A stretch of DNA of 64,000 bases from Medicago truncatula (lineage: Eukaryota; Streptophyta; Magnoliopsida; Fabales; Fabaceae). The stretch is taken from positions 18,434,501 to 18,498,500 of the forward strand of contig NC_053042.1 of the NCBI RefSeq assembly GCF_003473485.1, read 5' to 3'. The notes beneath the pieces were generated by a model. The model had not been told where the DNA came from. It saw only the letters and a program-made list of their open reading frames with translations, and made no database searches. Made by a program: the position numbers and the translations under genes. Shown here one piece after another: positions 1 through 10,699 of this stretch. Every line of letters begins with the position of its first letter. The stretch's first letter is position 1.

Positions 1-516
1 TATAATGGGTGTGGTATTGTAATGAACTTGGATAATAAACTGCAAAGTCACACATGAAGGCTTATGTGCAAGGGGTTATGAGAATGAGAAGGGAAATAGA
101 AATGGGGTATGAAATAGGTGGGATCAATTCTCTTCTTTATGATATTCTTCTTCTATTTCCTTTCTTATCTTCTATTCAATTCAATTGTAATACTTCTTCT
201 GTGTCGTATCAGAAGTTAATTTATCCAAAAGAATATCAAAACCATTCTAATTGTCCTTTACAATTCTAGTATCATTACACTGAGTTATAGATTTGGAACA
301 ATGTCCTTTATGATTCTACGATAAACAAACTTCATCGGCACCAAACTCGCAAAGCATAACGCCAAGGATGAGGGTACACGAGCATGTGCTACCAATTTCA
401 AACTTAGGGTGAGAGGATAGTGTTTCAGTTCATAACATAGAAAATGCATTTATGAAAATTTACATTTACCTCCCATTTAAACGATATGAGACACAACATT
501 TGGAAACTGTATTTAT

Positions 517-560
<44 letters not shown>

Positions 561-883
561 AATATTTGCTCGAGATTATAGTTTAATTTCTTCGTTCATG
601 ATGAAATCTTTTTGCCATTGATTATCATCAGCTGTCGATTAATTAGTTAAAAGAAATTTCTTTCTATTTACACTAAAATAGTTCATGTGTCTGTTTATTT
701 TAATACTTCAATTGGAGCTTATTGTGCGCTTAAAGTGGACCTGCATGTCAATGTAGGTTTGAAATTAGCATTAGGAGAATTCTTTTAGTTTTCTCTGTGA
801 TGGTGTGAGACTGTGTTATACCCAACCAAATTATTTTGACTCATTAAAGATATCTACAAGGATTCACCGATTTATAATTAGGA
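1..883. other. Intergenic stretch, no gene recognised
   Basis: AT-rich sequence with short frames only, none with a recognisable domain. The one clear feature is the dinucleotide repeat at 521-558, listed separately. Confidence 0.5.
521..558. repeat. (AC)19 microsatellite
   Basis: Nineteen uninterrupted AC units, read directly. Such a long perfect run is likely to vary in length between accessions. Confidence 0.97.
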
Positions 884-1805
884 TTATGAGTTTTCTACAT
901 AATCAATCTCATAATACCGATAATGCATGATGAAAACCGGTGATGAGATTTGGAACAAAGTCCAAATCCCATTATCATTCTTTGTTACAATCACAGAGAA
1001 TTGATCGGAAAAAAAGTAAAACTGATTTTTTCTACGTAATCGACATCTTCCTACTAGGGGAAGTGCTTTTCTGATAAGCTGAGTCATGTTTCCGACCAAT
1101 AAGCTATTGAATTGTGTTTGTGAAAGCACTTTTCCCGTTGAATCTATTCACAGCGTTTGAGAAATGCGATTTTCCGAACCAGGTAAAGTGATATGTGCCT
1201 TTGAGAATAAACTGATTATGAACAGTTTAAAAAAAGTTAAACCGGTTTAAATTTTCTGAAAGTAAATACATGAAAATAATACTAATGCAGGTGTCTCATG
1301 TAAAGAGCAAGGTGGTAAATCTTCATATGACTTGCAAAGAACAAATCCAGTAGCTATTGCGCCTTTGAAACATTTCTCTAGAAATCAATAAATATAGTTC
1401 TCCATTTCGAAATATCTTCATCCTCCTGAAAAGTTAAACATGAAAAAGAGTTTCAGTTTTACTGTCATCCCATCTTCGAAAAACTCTACCATCATTGCAA
1501 ACATTTCACATCTTTTTTAGATATCATTCTATGTGTTTTAAGTATGTCAGCAAACATAATAACAAAAATAGAAACAAAGAAACATTTAGATATACGGAGA
1601 AGAATGATTTAAAATAAACAATGACAGAATATGTCAACTAAAATCGGTATGAACTCAAATCTGCATGAACACAGCAAGACGAAGAAGAAGAACGATTTTG
1701 TTTTCACAAGTGTACTAGAGAATCACTTATGAAAATGTGAAAACTAAATCAACCTCATAATAGCCCACAACAGATCAAGAATTGATGAATTTAAAATGGT
1801 CAATG
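884..1805. other. Downstream flank of the F-box relic
   Basis: An 81-codon open frame lies on the minus strand (884-1129). Its end (YEIDYVENS) faintly recalls the C-terminus of legume F-box proteins, so it could be a displaced tail of the F-box gene upstream of it at 1806-2878, but I cannot support this. Nothing else is recognised. Confidence 0.3.
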
Positions 1806-2878
1806 TCAGAGATTTTTCATAGAAAAACAAGAACTTGCTTTAAATACTAATATGCAAAAAAGATAAATATTCTCGTGAACCCCATACTCTTTCATCTGCC
1901 ATAAAACAAATTCAGTTTTTCTGAAATCATACGAAAAACAAAGGCAGCCCATCAAAACACTAAGAACTGGCTCTATCAATGGCACCTCATCAAAACCTTG
2001 AGGCAGTAACAGCTTCTTGAATGTCTCTGTCGAAAGATCAAGAATCACAATCACAAATTGGTCAACATGAGTAATATTCTTGTGCAGATAATTACAACGG
2101 AAATACTTACAGATAGCTAACCAATTAATTGTGCCACTCAACTGCACACCATGGTTACTAAAACAATCGGTAGTAATATAATACTCAACCATTTAAAAGG
2201 AATCACATGAAAACCATGAATATTTCTCCAACAATTATCACCCAAACTGTAAACTTTAACCTCGCTTTTCAATGAAGCTTCCTTACCGAGATGACCTTTA
2301 ACTCGAAAGGCTACAACCTTATATGTTTCCTTCACATCATCGTAACCAAACATAAATTTAAAATACCCTGAACGAGGGCAAGGTTTTGTATGATCTAGAA
2401 GAATGTTATCACGAAACCAACCTAATAATTTAGATGTTGTTCTCATGGAAGGATTCATAAAACGAAACCAGTAGTCCTGATTCACAAAGTCCTGTGTAAT
2501 CAACTTAGAAATGTAAACAACACAAAGCAATCCATTGCAGGAACCAACGACATTCCAACAGCAGTACGGATGGAAACTGTCGCTGCTAACTGTGATGGAT
2601 GGATTTTTTAGTAAACTCGGCAAAGGAAATGTTGCAACATTACAACCCTTACAAATTAGTGCGAGGTGAGGCTTTTGTGAGGATTTCTTAAGATGATTTT
2701 TGACAAAGATTGGATCGGAGACGAGAGTTTTCCATGATTTGCAAACGCATTTGAGTTGCAGGATGGTTTCCACATTAAGGAAAGATAGGATTTCGGCTAT
2801 CAGTTCGTTCGGAATGAATACTGGCAGAGACGGTGTGTTGGATTGGCATAGCTTCTTTACAGGAAGGATATCACCCAT
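1806..2878 (-). pseudogene. F-box protein gene, frameshifted
   Basis: Likely the substrate-choosing subunit of an SCF ubiquitin ligase, from the large legume family of F-box proteins with an associated interaction domain. The first frame starts at 2878. An F-box is seen at about residues 20-60 (FIPNELIAEILSFLNVETIL, then LKCVCKSWKTLVSDPIFVKNH). The associated region follows, with GSCNGLLC, FGYDDVKETYKVVAF and VKVYSLGDNCWRNIHGF. The family sequence then continues in a second frame (HGVQLSGTINWLAI, VIVILDLSTETFKKLLLPQG, LVLWQMKEYGVHE-like). The two frames overlap at 2138-2192, where the reading frame moves by one base (net loss of 1 base or gain of 2). The usual C-terminal part after WQMKEYGV is not found, so the protein would be short even without the shift. 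Most likely a pseudogene; a sequencing error could explain the shift but not the missing tail. Confidence 0.75.
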
Positions 2879-2987
2879 TAGAAGTTAGAACGAAGCTGAA
2901 TTTGAAAACAAACCACAAACCCTAACGATGTGTCGTGAATACTTGCGTTAGGAAAAGTAAAATAGATTTTGTGGGCGTTTCTTTTAT

Positions 2988-3003
2988 GCTGCGCTTTGTT
3001 TCT
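2988..3003. repeat. 16-bp target site duplication, left copy
   Basis: GCTGCGCTTTGTTTCT is repeated exactly at 3126-3141, bracketing the SINE between them. The first three bases may be shared with the SINE head. Confidence 0.9.
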
Positions 3004-3125
3004 TTTTGTTTTTTTTTTGTCGGTAGCCTAGTGGCTAGAAATTCACTTTTAAAGTGAATAAGTGGGGTGTCCGGTATTCGAACCACGATCCCTGCATATA
3101 ACAATGCATTGTCCCTGCCAACTGA
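3004..3125 (-). mobile_element. tRNA-derived SINE, minus orientation
   Basis: Read on the minus strand it has a box A-like head (AGCTCAGTTGGCAGGG), a box B-like stretch (GGTTCGAATACC), a short body with ACCCCACTTATTCAC and a small hairpin, and an A-rich tail (T-rich at 3004-3016 on the plus strand). It is the same family as the copy at 51991-52134. A 16-bp perfect target duplication flanks it (2988-3003 and 3126-3141). It sits about 125 bp upstream of the F-box start codon, in that gene's promoter or 5' UTR. Confidence 0.9.
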
Positions 3126-3509
3126 GCTGCGCTTTGTTTCTAATCGTACAAACAAGGTGAACCGAAAGGTTAAAATTTTAAGGGGTTCATATATATTTTA
3201 CCCAATATAGGCGAGTTTTGGTTTACCCCATAAAATTCGTATTTTAGGTTCCAACCATGCAACATGATGATTATTATTATTTAGAAATGAAATATGGCGT
3301 CATCTGACTGTGTAATAAGGCTGATGTGGCGCGCTGAGTCAACAGTTTTTTATTATTTGACATGGTGACTTTATAATTTCTTTAGGATACACATGACATT
3401 TTCACATAGTTTTTTTAAAAAATAATTTAATTATCTAATTTTGTTTAAGAACTTTTCTGTAGTGTACAAAATGGCTCATTTTAGATCTATATATTAATGT
3501 TTTAATTAT

Positions 3510-4199
3510 TTAAGGACAAAACTTATCACAGTACCCTAAGTCTTGTTCTTATTTTTCCCAATTAAAAACTTACACGTGTACTAATCTCTTATTCCCCTTA
3601 AAAAATTAGGCGATTTTTCTTCAAACACCAAACCACCACCTACACATAGTGTTCTCGTGTTCCTCCACACGAATGGAGTTTTTTTCCCACCATCTATCTA
3701 TCTTAAATCAAATCCACCACCGTCCATCTACACATAGTTTCTTAACTGCAACAACACTTTTATGTTTCACACATGAGATGGAAACCCACCGCCATGAACA
3801 CTCCATACCCTTCAGATGTCTCCATTCATTCCACAACAAACTACATGAACAAACCAAGTTCAATTCACAAAGACAACCTTATCGTATCTTTTTCATGTTT
3901 GCAACCATCCATAAATTAACAACCATAATTTGCCAGCAAAAAATTGTACAACCCATTAATCGGACACTACAGTGTTCACCGGTGCGGTGATTATTTTTCA
4001 ATGGTGTGGCTTTGTCGGTTTGTGTCATAACGAGAGTCTGGCAGAATTTAAGATGAGGAAGAACTCTCCATGTTAACGAACACTCATCGAACTTTTAGCG
4101 TAAAAATGAGATGTAAACTGATAATAGAGTACACGGGTAAGTTTTTAATTGTGAATGGTAAAAATAGGACTTAGGGTACTGTACCTAAGTTTTGTCCAT
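3510..4199. mobile_element. Mutator-like element with ~70-bp inverted ends
   Basis: The left end (GGACAAAACTTA... to about 3580) is the reverse complement of the right end (about 4131-4197) with few mismatches. Both ends contain AGTACCCTAAGT and AATTAAAAACTTAC. TTTTAATTAT lies directly outside both ends (3500-3509 and 4200-4209), fitting the 9-11 bp duplication of the Mutator superfamily, though the motif is AT-rich and simple. A 113-codon frame inside (3649-3990) matches no family I know, and no transposase is seen. A non-autonomous element is the likely reading. Confidence 0.7.
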
Positions 4200-4209
4200 T
4201 TTTAATTAT

Positions 4210-4746
4210 ATGTATCAGTGTGGGTGTCCTATATTTTTAAAATTAGTAGTGCCGACATGTCTATGTCTTTGTCGTATCAAGTGTGTGTCAAAAGTCTGTA
4301 TACGTAACAACATAAAATTACGTATGATATCTCATTTCTTTGATATGAAGTATGTATAACCCTGGGTCAGAACATTTAAGAATAGGGAAACCCGTAAAAA
4401 AGACATGGATTTATAGTCACTAACATTTCAAACAATGCAAAACCAAAACGAAACCCTGGGTCAGAATATTTATCAAATACCTCGTTGTTCAACCAGCAAC
4501 AAATCAGATCAAATGGATATTAAAAAATAGATGAATCACTACTACAAGTACTACACAAGTTGTTATTCAAGTTTCGGATTAGAAAACAAACAAGAGAATA
4601 GCTTGCTACTACTTATCAATGCGCAAAATTAGTGAAATTGATGTTTGAATTGAATTGATTGTACGTATAGCTTGGTTTGGTCTGATTTGGTTCGATAACT
4701 TGTGAAGCCCCGCTTAAAAAATGGGAAAGAATCTTGTCTGACGGGG
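4210..4746. other. Intergenic stretch, nothing recognised
   Basis: AT-rich DNA between the Mutator-like element and the solo LTR. The phrase CCCTGGGTCAGAA occurs twice (about 4361 and 4454), hinting at a small local duplication. No gene seen. Confidence 0.4.
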
Positions 4747-4751
4747 TATCC

Positions 4752-6050
4752 TGAAGGTGAGAAAAACACAAGAAGGGGGGGTTGAATTGTGTTTTCTTTT
4801 TCTCTAAAAATACTTCTTCTGATAATACTTCAGAAGCAGTTTGGGAATGCTTCTGATGTAATAACCAGAATCAGATATGCAGCGGAAAAGATCAAAGCAG
4901 AGAAAAGAAAAGCGAGACACAAACAGTTATCCTAGTTCCTTCCATAAATCGGAAGTAGTCCAGTCCCCCTTGCACTTCCAAGGAGATTTCACTATAATCA
5001 CAAAGATTACAAATGCTCAATACTCTCTAAGTATGAGACTTCTCAAAAATGCTCAAGCACGCAGGCAAGAGTCTTCCAATGCTCAAACACTAAGCAAGAG
5101 TCTTCTAATGCTCAAGCACGTAGGCAAGAGACTTCTGTTCAAACAAAAATACAGAGAAAATGTTTGATCTTGAATACTTGATATACAATCAGTGGTGTTC
5201 ACAAATACAATGTAATAAAGACTCTAGACTTGTGAATTTCTAAGATGTATCAAATCAGTGCAGAAATTCAATGTGCTTTGTAGAATCAAATTGACAGGGT
5301 TTTGGCGCTTTTTTAACTTGTATGTCTCTATCTCCAATCTTCAAGTCTTCACTCCTTTATATAGAGGTGTGAAAGAGACGTTGAAATGATTAGCACGTCT
5401 AAAGAGTCGTTGAGTTCCTTTGATCTTCCACCAGTAATTCTTTGCCTGATATGGGTGTAGTCCTTTGAAGAATTAGCTTCAAATTCATTCCCATCTTGAA
5501 GGAACATTTCTGCAGGCATGGTTGTTTTCTTGTCTTGTAGTGTAGACAAAAACAGAGTAATGGAGGTAGTGGTTGTACACTTGTACTTTTGTAAACTCTG
5601 ATAAAGAAGGACAAATACTCAGTGCTCTTCAAATGACCGTTGATACCTCCCTTTCAAATCTTCGTTCTTGTTAGACGAGGTTGAAATGAGAAACAGCTAC
5701 TTTGAATCTCCAGTTTAAATTCACTGATTAATTGTAGCTTCTGGTGATGATTTCGCTTCTGATGAAACTTTGCTTCTGATGGGCTTCTGATGAGCTTCTG
5801 CTTCTGATGACGTCATTTACTTCAGATGCACTCCAGCTTCAGAAGCACTTTAGCTTCAGACGCAATTTTCTTCAGATGCTTCGGATTCCTTTGCTTTCCA
5901 TTGTTCTTCCAAGACCTATTGAAATTGATTGACTTGCCTATGGTCCTGTACACTTGAACAATTATTAGCAATAACCAATTGACGATTTTTAATACTTTGT
6001 TATCATCAAAACTCATTAAGGTTTATTATGAAACACATATTGTTCCAACA
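4752..6050 (+). mobile_element. Solo LTR of a long-LTR retrotransposon (likely Ty1/copia)
   Basis: The element starts TGAAGGTGAG and ends TTGTTCCAACA, and the 5-bp sequence TATCC stands directly outside each end (4747-4751 and 6051-6055). No internal region, second LTR or coding sequence is present, so it is a solo LTR left by recombination between the two LTRs of a former element. A TATA-like box (TTTATATAGAGG, about 5356-5367) gives the orientation. The length (1.3 kb) and the GGGGGGTTGAATTGTG phrase near the start recall SIRE/Maximus-type legume copia elements; that family call is inference. It looks whole as an LTR. Confidence 0.75.
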
Positions 6051-6130
6051 TATCCGATACCAATACGCGTATAAGAGAAAGTATCAGACAATTAATATTT
6101 ATTTTTGTATTGACAATAAAATATCAGGTG

Positions 6131-6410
6131 AACTGAGTTTGCATATGTTACAAAAACTATGTATGTGTATGCTTAAGTAAATAATGTTCACATTCATAGG
6201 CTTACATTCATGTATGCCTATGTTATTAAATTGTAGGTAAGTTGAGTTTGCATATGTAAATTGAGTTTGCGTATCCTTTTTTTTTTTTTTTTGAAACAAA
6301 GTTTGTATTTCCTTGCGTGGACTGAGTTCGCAGAAGCTCACGCAAACTAAGTCTACGGCAACTCACACAGATTAAGTTTGCAAAAGTTTAAGTGAACCAA
6401 GGTTATGTTT
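6131..6410. repeat. Loose array of an 'AACTGAGTTTGC' motif
   Basis: Phrases such as GAACTGAGTTTGCATATG, GTTGAGTTTGCATATG, ATTGAGTTTGCGTAT, AGATTAAGTTTGCAAAAG recur across 6131-6400, and again around 8010-8055. They look like a decayed minisatellite or parts of one dispersed repeat. No coding potential is seen. Confidence 0.45.
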
Positions 6411-6415
6411 CACCA

Positions 6416-6780
6416 AAAACCAAAACTTGCAGTAAATGATAAGCACTACTTCCCTACAAAAAATCAAACAAACAATCAAACTAATCAACAAAAGGAATAT
6501 AGAAATAGCATAAAACCATAGTGTTCGAGAGGTATTATATTAAAAGATTAAATCACAAGGTATTCTATTAATACTTTATTGCATACTAGTGAATTTTATG
6601 TTTTCAGACATTATATGCAAATCGAAGTGAAAGCTTACACATAACGGGTTTGCAGCAGCTTAAATTCGGAAAAAAACTGAGAAAACCAAAATTTGAAGAA
6701 AACGATAAGCACTAATTTCTCATTCCATAATCATTTCCATAGACAATCAATATCAATACAAGAACATATAGAGCCCGTTT
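6416..6780 (+). repeat. Duplicated block, copy 1 of 2
   Basis: Starting around CAAAACTTGCAG, the block runs through GATAAGCACTACTT, CATAAAACCATAG, AGATTAAATCACAAGGTATT and CGAAGTGAAAGCTTA to GATAAGCACTAATTT. The same phrases recur in the same order and strand at 7752-8120. Copy 2 holds extra sequence near its end. The blocks are about 1.3 kb apart and non-coding as far as I can see. Confidence 0.8.
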
Positions 6781-6905
6781 GTTATAGTTTTTTTGAAGGA
6801 AAAAAAAAAATACTTTTAAGAGTTTTGCATTAGTTTATTACAACTTTTTTAAAAAATCAAAATCTAAAAACAGCTTCAAATGAGAAGTTGTCTTCTCCAA
6901 GGCTC
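6774..6905. repeat. Dispersed repeat starting GCCCGTTTGTTA
   Basis: Shares GCCCGTTTGTTA, the ATCAAAATCTAAAAACAG stretch and CAAATGAGAAGTTGT-like sequence with a second copy at about 9048-9300. Both look like ends of a non-autonomous DNA element (hAT-like ends often read this way), but I could not find paired inverted ends. Confidence 0.4.
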
Positions 6906-7751
6906 TGATTCGTGATCAGGCATGAACTACAATGGAAGAGTTGAATCGATTTTTACATATGGTTCCATTCCTCTCATGAAATAACTATGTGCATTGATTG
7001 CCTATGATTTTTATGAAAAGCATAGATCTATGTATAGAGTTTCCTAAATGATCCACCAATTCTCAAGTTCATTGTGGAGGAGAAAACAATGCTGTTTCAG
7101 TCATTATGGTGTGTTGTTAGCGAAGAGGAGCAAAGCAAAAAAATTCAATACAGCGGTGGTGGTTTTGCCATAAATACAACCGAGTTTTTAGAGATACCAT
7201 GGTAGTTTTTTTTTTTTTTTTTTTGAAGGAATGGTAGTTTATCTTTGTTAATTGTTTCTTGAAGGAAAATTTTTGAAAAGAAATTAGGGCATTCAAGAAT
7301 TGTAGCCTGCCTAGGATGATGGTTCTTCTCACACGTAGTGGGTGACGGTTTGAAACCTAATAATTTATAAAAAAATATTAAAGTGTTAAAAGGTTAATAA
7401 CAAGTAACCAGTCAAAGAGATTTGAAAAAGTTGGTGACATGGTTGAATATGAGTGTGTTAAAAGAGTGTGTTAGGGAGTGTGCTCATTTCTCTTTAGTTT
7501 ATGTAGCGATGGAATTTTATTTATGTAGAAACGGAGTATAAAATTCTGTGATAGACATGTTCTGCTCTAATTAGAGACATAAACTGTAAATCCGTCTCTA
7601 ATAACCTTAGCGACGAGCAAAATAACCACAACTCTAGTTCCATAACTATTCCTTCTCCAATCTGTTTAGAGGCGGATTTTTTTGTGTTTAAGAGACTGAT
7701 TTATGCCGTCTCTAATTAGAATTTTTCTAAGTTTTTGTTCCGCAAAAAACC
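6906..7751. other. Intergenic stretch between duplicated blocks
   Basis: Holds a T-run at 7207-7224 and a CTCTAATTAGAGAC / GTCTCTAATTAGAA pair at about 7568 and 7710, which is a short inverted motif seen in many plant DNA transposon remnants. No gene recognised. Confidence 0.35.
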
Positions 7752-8120
7752 TAAAAAATCAAAACTTGCAGAAAATTATAAGCACTACTTTCCTACTAAA
7801 AATCAAACATACAATCAGACTAATCGACAAAAGGATTATAGAAATAGAATAAAACCATGGTCTTCAAGAGGTATTCTATTAAAAGATTAAATCACAAGGT
7901 ATTCTATTAATACTTTATTACATATGTCATGAATTTCTGTTTTCAGACATTAATTTCAAATTTAGCTCTTTTTTTCCGTATGCAAATCGAAGTGAAAGCT
8001 TAAACAGACCGAGTTTGTGAAAACTTACGCAAACTGAGTTTGCAGCAACTTAAGTGAACTAGCTTAAATTCTCGACAAACACCGAGAAAACCAAAATTTG
8101 CAGAAACTGATAAGCACTAA
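7752..8120 (+). repeat. Duplicated block, copy 2 of 2
   Basis: Matches 6416-6780 in order and orientation (AAAACTTGCAGAAAAT, CGACAAAAGGAT, TAAAAGATTAAATCACAAGG, GCAAATCGAAGTGAAAGC). It carries additional copies of the AACTGAGTTTGC motif. It ends about 120 bp from the 3' end of the MATH-like gene. Confidence 0.8.
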
Positions 8121-8242
8121 TTTGCAACAAGATCATATAGGTCATATGCAATAACCTAATTTAGTAACAAACTAGTAAGAGATTGTCAACAATACTAACA
8201 AAAGTATTCCAGAATTTAGGTCAGTCACCTCCTTACTCGATT

Positions 8243-8896
8243 TTAAAATATTGCCAACTTTCTAAAGCCAGGCAAATCAACCATTTCATTTGTTTTGTTA
8301 AGAAGCCTGAATGAAACACTGACTTCAATATTACATGAATCTTCGAAAGTATATTCTTTTAAGCAAAAAAACATGCCGGTACCAGGTGACGATTTCGTAA
8401 AGTTGTGTACCGTTTCTGAAAGGTAAAAAATTATACAATTGTTAGATTACTAATAACTAACGGTGGTAGCTTTAAAATCACATGAGACAAATAAACAAGA
8501 ATAAGAAATTACCTTTAATCACAATTGGTGTATCAGAATTGAGGAGGGTAAGCTTTATTCTAGCACACATTACCCAATCTTCAGGTAATTTCATGGGATC
8601 TCCTCTGTAACATAAACTAATCAAGCTAAGATTGTTTCCTGTTCCACTTGTTTTGTTCCAGTTTGGGAAAAAACTCCATTGCCTACAAAAAATAATCAAG
8701 TTAAAAAAAAAAAAAAAAAAAAACCTCCTGAAAAAACATGTAAATTATCGAACAAATAATTTAAATGGGAAAAGTAAACAAACCATTGATAATACTCTTT
8801 GAAGTAAAAACTATATTCATGTGTGAATGTGCGGTTCAAATCTGAAATGTTAATGGCTGAGAACTTGACAACCTTATCGGGTTGAGTAGACATCAC
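8243..8896 (-). CDS. MATH-domain-like protein, three exons
   Basis: Unreported by simple frame scanning because it is split. Exon 1 runs 8896 down to a GTATTA donor at 8796 (or to a second donor, GTTTGT, a few codons on). Exon 2 is 8682-8513 and exon 3 is 8415-8243. All borders are GT..AG and the phases agree, giving about 147 residues. The chain reads FTHEYSFYFKE near residue 27, QWSFFPNWNK, LSLISLCYRGD, LPEDWVMCARIKLTLLN, a KETVHNFT stretch, GMFFCLKEYTFEDSC and IEVSVSFRLLN. This order (Tyr-Ser then FFP, LSL, W..A..L.L.N, then F..L and E..V) fits a MATH (TRAF-C) fold, which binds partner peptides and, in plants, often brings substrates to ubiquitin ligases. No BTB or protease domain is attached. 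The TATA box at 8963-8971 supports the start. The family call is from motif order only and could be wrong; the gene model is firmer. Confidence 0.6.
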
Positions 8897-8962
8897 GACG
8901 TCTTAGGGTTTCGGAATAAAAAGATTTTGTGAAGTGAGGGGAGAGCTGAGTGAGTGAGTGTC

Positions 8963-8971
8963 TTATATAAA
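8963..8971 (-). promoter_or_regulatory. TATA box for the MATH-like gene
   Basis: On the minus strand this reads TTATATAAG, about 70 bp upstream of the start codon at 8896. The spacing suits a short 5' UTR. Confidence 0.5.
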
Positions 8972-9047
8972 TCAGATCGAACAAAACCCAGCCCAACCTG
9001 CTTAAGGCCTGATTATCTTATATAAATCAAAAAGTATATAGTAAGGG

Positions 9048-9300
9048 CCCGTTTGTTACAACTTTTTTTTATAAAAAAATTCACTTTTTTTAACAAAATA
9101 ATCAGTTTTTTTAATATTGCATTTGTTTGTTATAGATTTTCAAAAAAATCAGAATCTGAAAATAATCTAAAAACAGTTTCAAATAAGAAGTTCTTATGAG
9201 CAGTTTTTTTTTTTTTTTTTTTATAGATTATTTTTAGAGGAGAGAGAAATTTGTTACAAGATTTTAACGAAAAAAAAGATATGTTTAAAACAAACTAAAA
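9048..9300. repeat. Second copy of the GCCCGTTTGTTA dispersed repeat
   Basis: Begins GGGCCCGTTTGTTACAAC and shares AATCTAAAAACAGTTTC and AAATAAGAAGTT with the copy at 6774-6905. A T-run (9207-9222) interrupts it. Likely a decayed non-autonomous DNA transposon. Confidence 0.4.
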
Positions 9301-9996
9301 TTCCAATCATATCCTTGTTTTGCTATATATACACTAGTCTTCCTTTTTTCACAACCTATTCGTTATTCTTCTCTCTATTCTCTAAACAAGGCAGTTCCCT
9401 CTTTTATTTTTTGCTGTAGATCATCTAAGTTGTGAAGGTTAGCAATTTTATTATCTTTTTGATTGAGTAGCAGCACAAAGCTTCATAATATAAATCAGAT
9501 CAGTTTCATATTGAGTAGCAGCACGGTCTGCTATCATCCTATAAGAACAGCAATAATCACGTTGATTACTATCTGAATCATACCGCTAGTTATTTTTTTC
9601 ACATACCATAGCCTAGCCTACATCTCATAACTTGAGCTTTCTAGTATAGGAGATATTATTATTAAGACTGTTATTAAACTGCGCTCCACGTAAAAAAAAA
9701 AAAAAAAAATATTAGTTACATGTATATATATAACAATGATAACCTACAGAAAATATTTCTAAGAGTTTAAAATGAAGTTACAAAAAATGAAACTCATAAG
9801 AGTTTACTCATAAACCACAAAGACAATGAGAATTGGAAACATCATCTCTTACATTTCCTTTTGGTTGATTCAATAAAAGAAAAAATCCAAAACAGCTGAA
9901 TCATAAACCTATGCTTCCTGTCAAACAACACATTTACCTTTGCTTTTATGATCACAATTTCAATATATTCGTGGCCCATCATTGTTCACCATAGTC
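9301..9996. other. Intergenic stretch
   Basis: Includes CTATATATACAC at about 9331 followed by a pyrimidine-rich leader-like stretch, which could be an old promoter on the plus strand, but no coding exon follows. Otherwise AT-rich without recognised content. Confidence 0.35.
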
Positions 9997-10695
9997 CTAA
10001 AATCTACGATTGTTATAGCAAGCTTCCAACAAAATTCCTTTGCTAATGTCTTTAATATCAATGGTCTTAACATTGTAATTGACACCTACATTAAAAAGGC
10101 ATAGTTAAACTCAGCTTATATATTAAGATAAGTTACCTTTAAACCTAAATTGTAGACAAATTACTAATTTTTAAGGGGATTTGAATTCATGTTAAAAAGG
10201 CATAGACAAATCCAATGGAGAGACCTTTTCTATGGTTATTTAAATTCCATTTTAAAAGGATAAAATATTCAGAAACTTTAGGAACCACATATTGATGATT
10301 TAGGGAAGACAGTATCTACACGGCTAAAAAAACAATCTGAATAATGAATAAACAAATAAAATACCAGAAAAATTAATAAAATTTATATGAAAAATAAAAA
10401 AATCGTATTTCATTTACAAATAAAATGGAACTCATGATCTAAAGTAGCATCGTAAGAATTTCAATTAGCATGTAAGAGATTCAAAAAATTCAAAAAAACT
10501 GAAAATGGAAATTGAAAGAAAATTACCCATCATTTTCACCTTCACACATCCACGTTTTCCTTCATCGGAACTTCCGGAATTGAAAGCTTCGTCGCCGGTG
10601 GATTCAGATCCCGCTTCTTCCTCCAATGCTTCTTCCTTTCTCATGCATACGCTTCTTTCTTCACAGCTTCTCAAATCACTTGATCTCCTTTGCAT
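9997..10695 (-). CDS. Small two-exon gene, unknown function
   Basis: Exon 1 (10695-10527) begins with ATG and reads MQRRSSDLRSCEERSV, a Lys/Glu-rich acidic stretch (EEALEEEAGSES), GSSDEGKRG and VKVKMM. It ends at a GT donor. Exon 2 (10085-9997) follows a TTTTTAATGTAG acceptor and continues in phase with NYNVKTIDIKDISKGILLEA and CYNNRRF before TAG. Total 85 residues: charged, no signal peptide, no membrane segment. Base composition of exon 1 is clearly more GC-rich than its surroundings, as for real plant exons. I do not recognise the family. It could be a complete small nuclear or cytosolic protein or the remaining 3' end of a larger broken gene; I see no upstream exon. Confidence 0.45.
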
Positions 10696-10699
10696 CAGT

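Noticed and set aside
3649-3990. 113-codon frame inside the Mutator-like element
   Set aside because: No family, no splice context, and it lies wholly inside a non-autonomous transposon.
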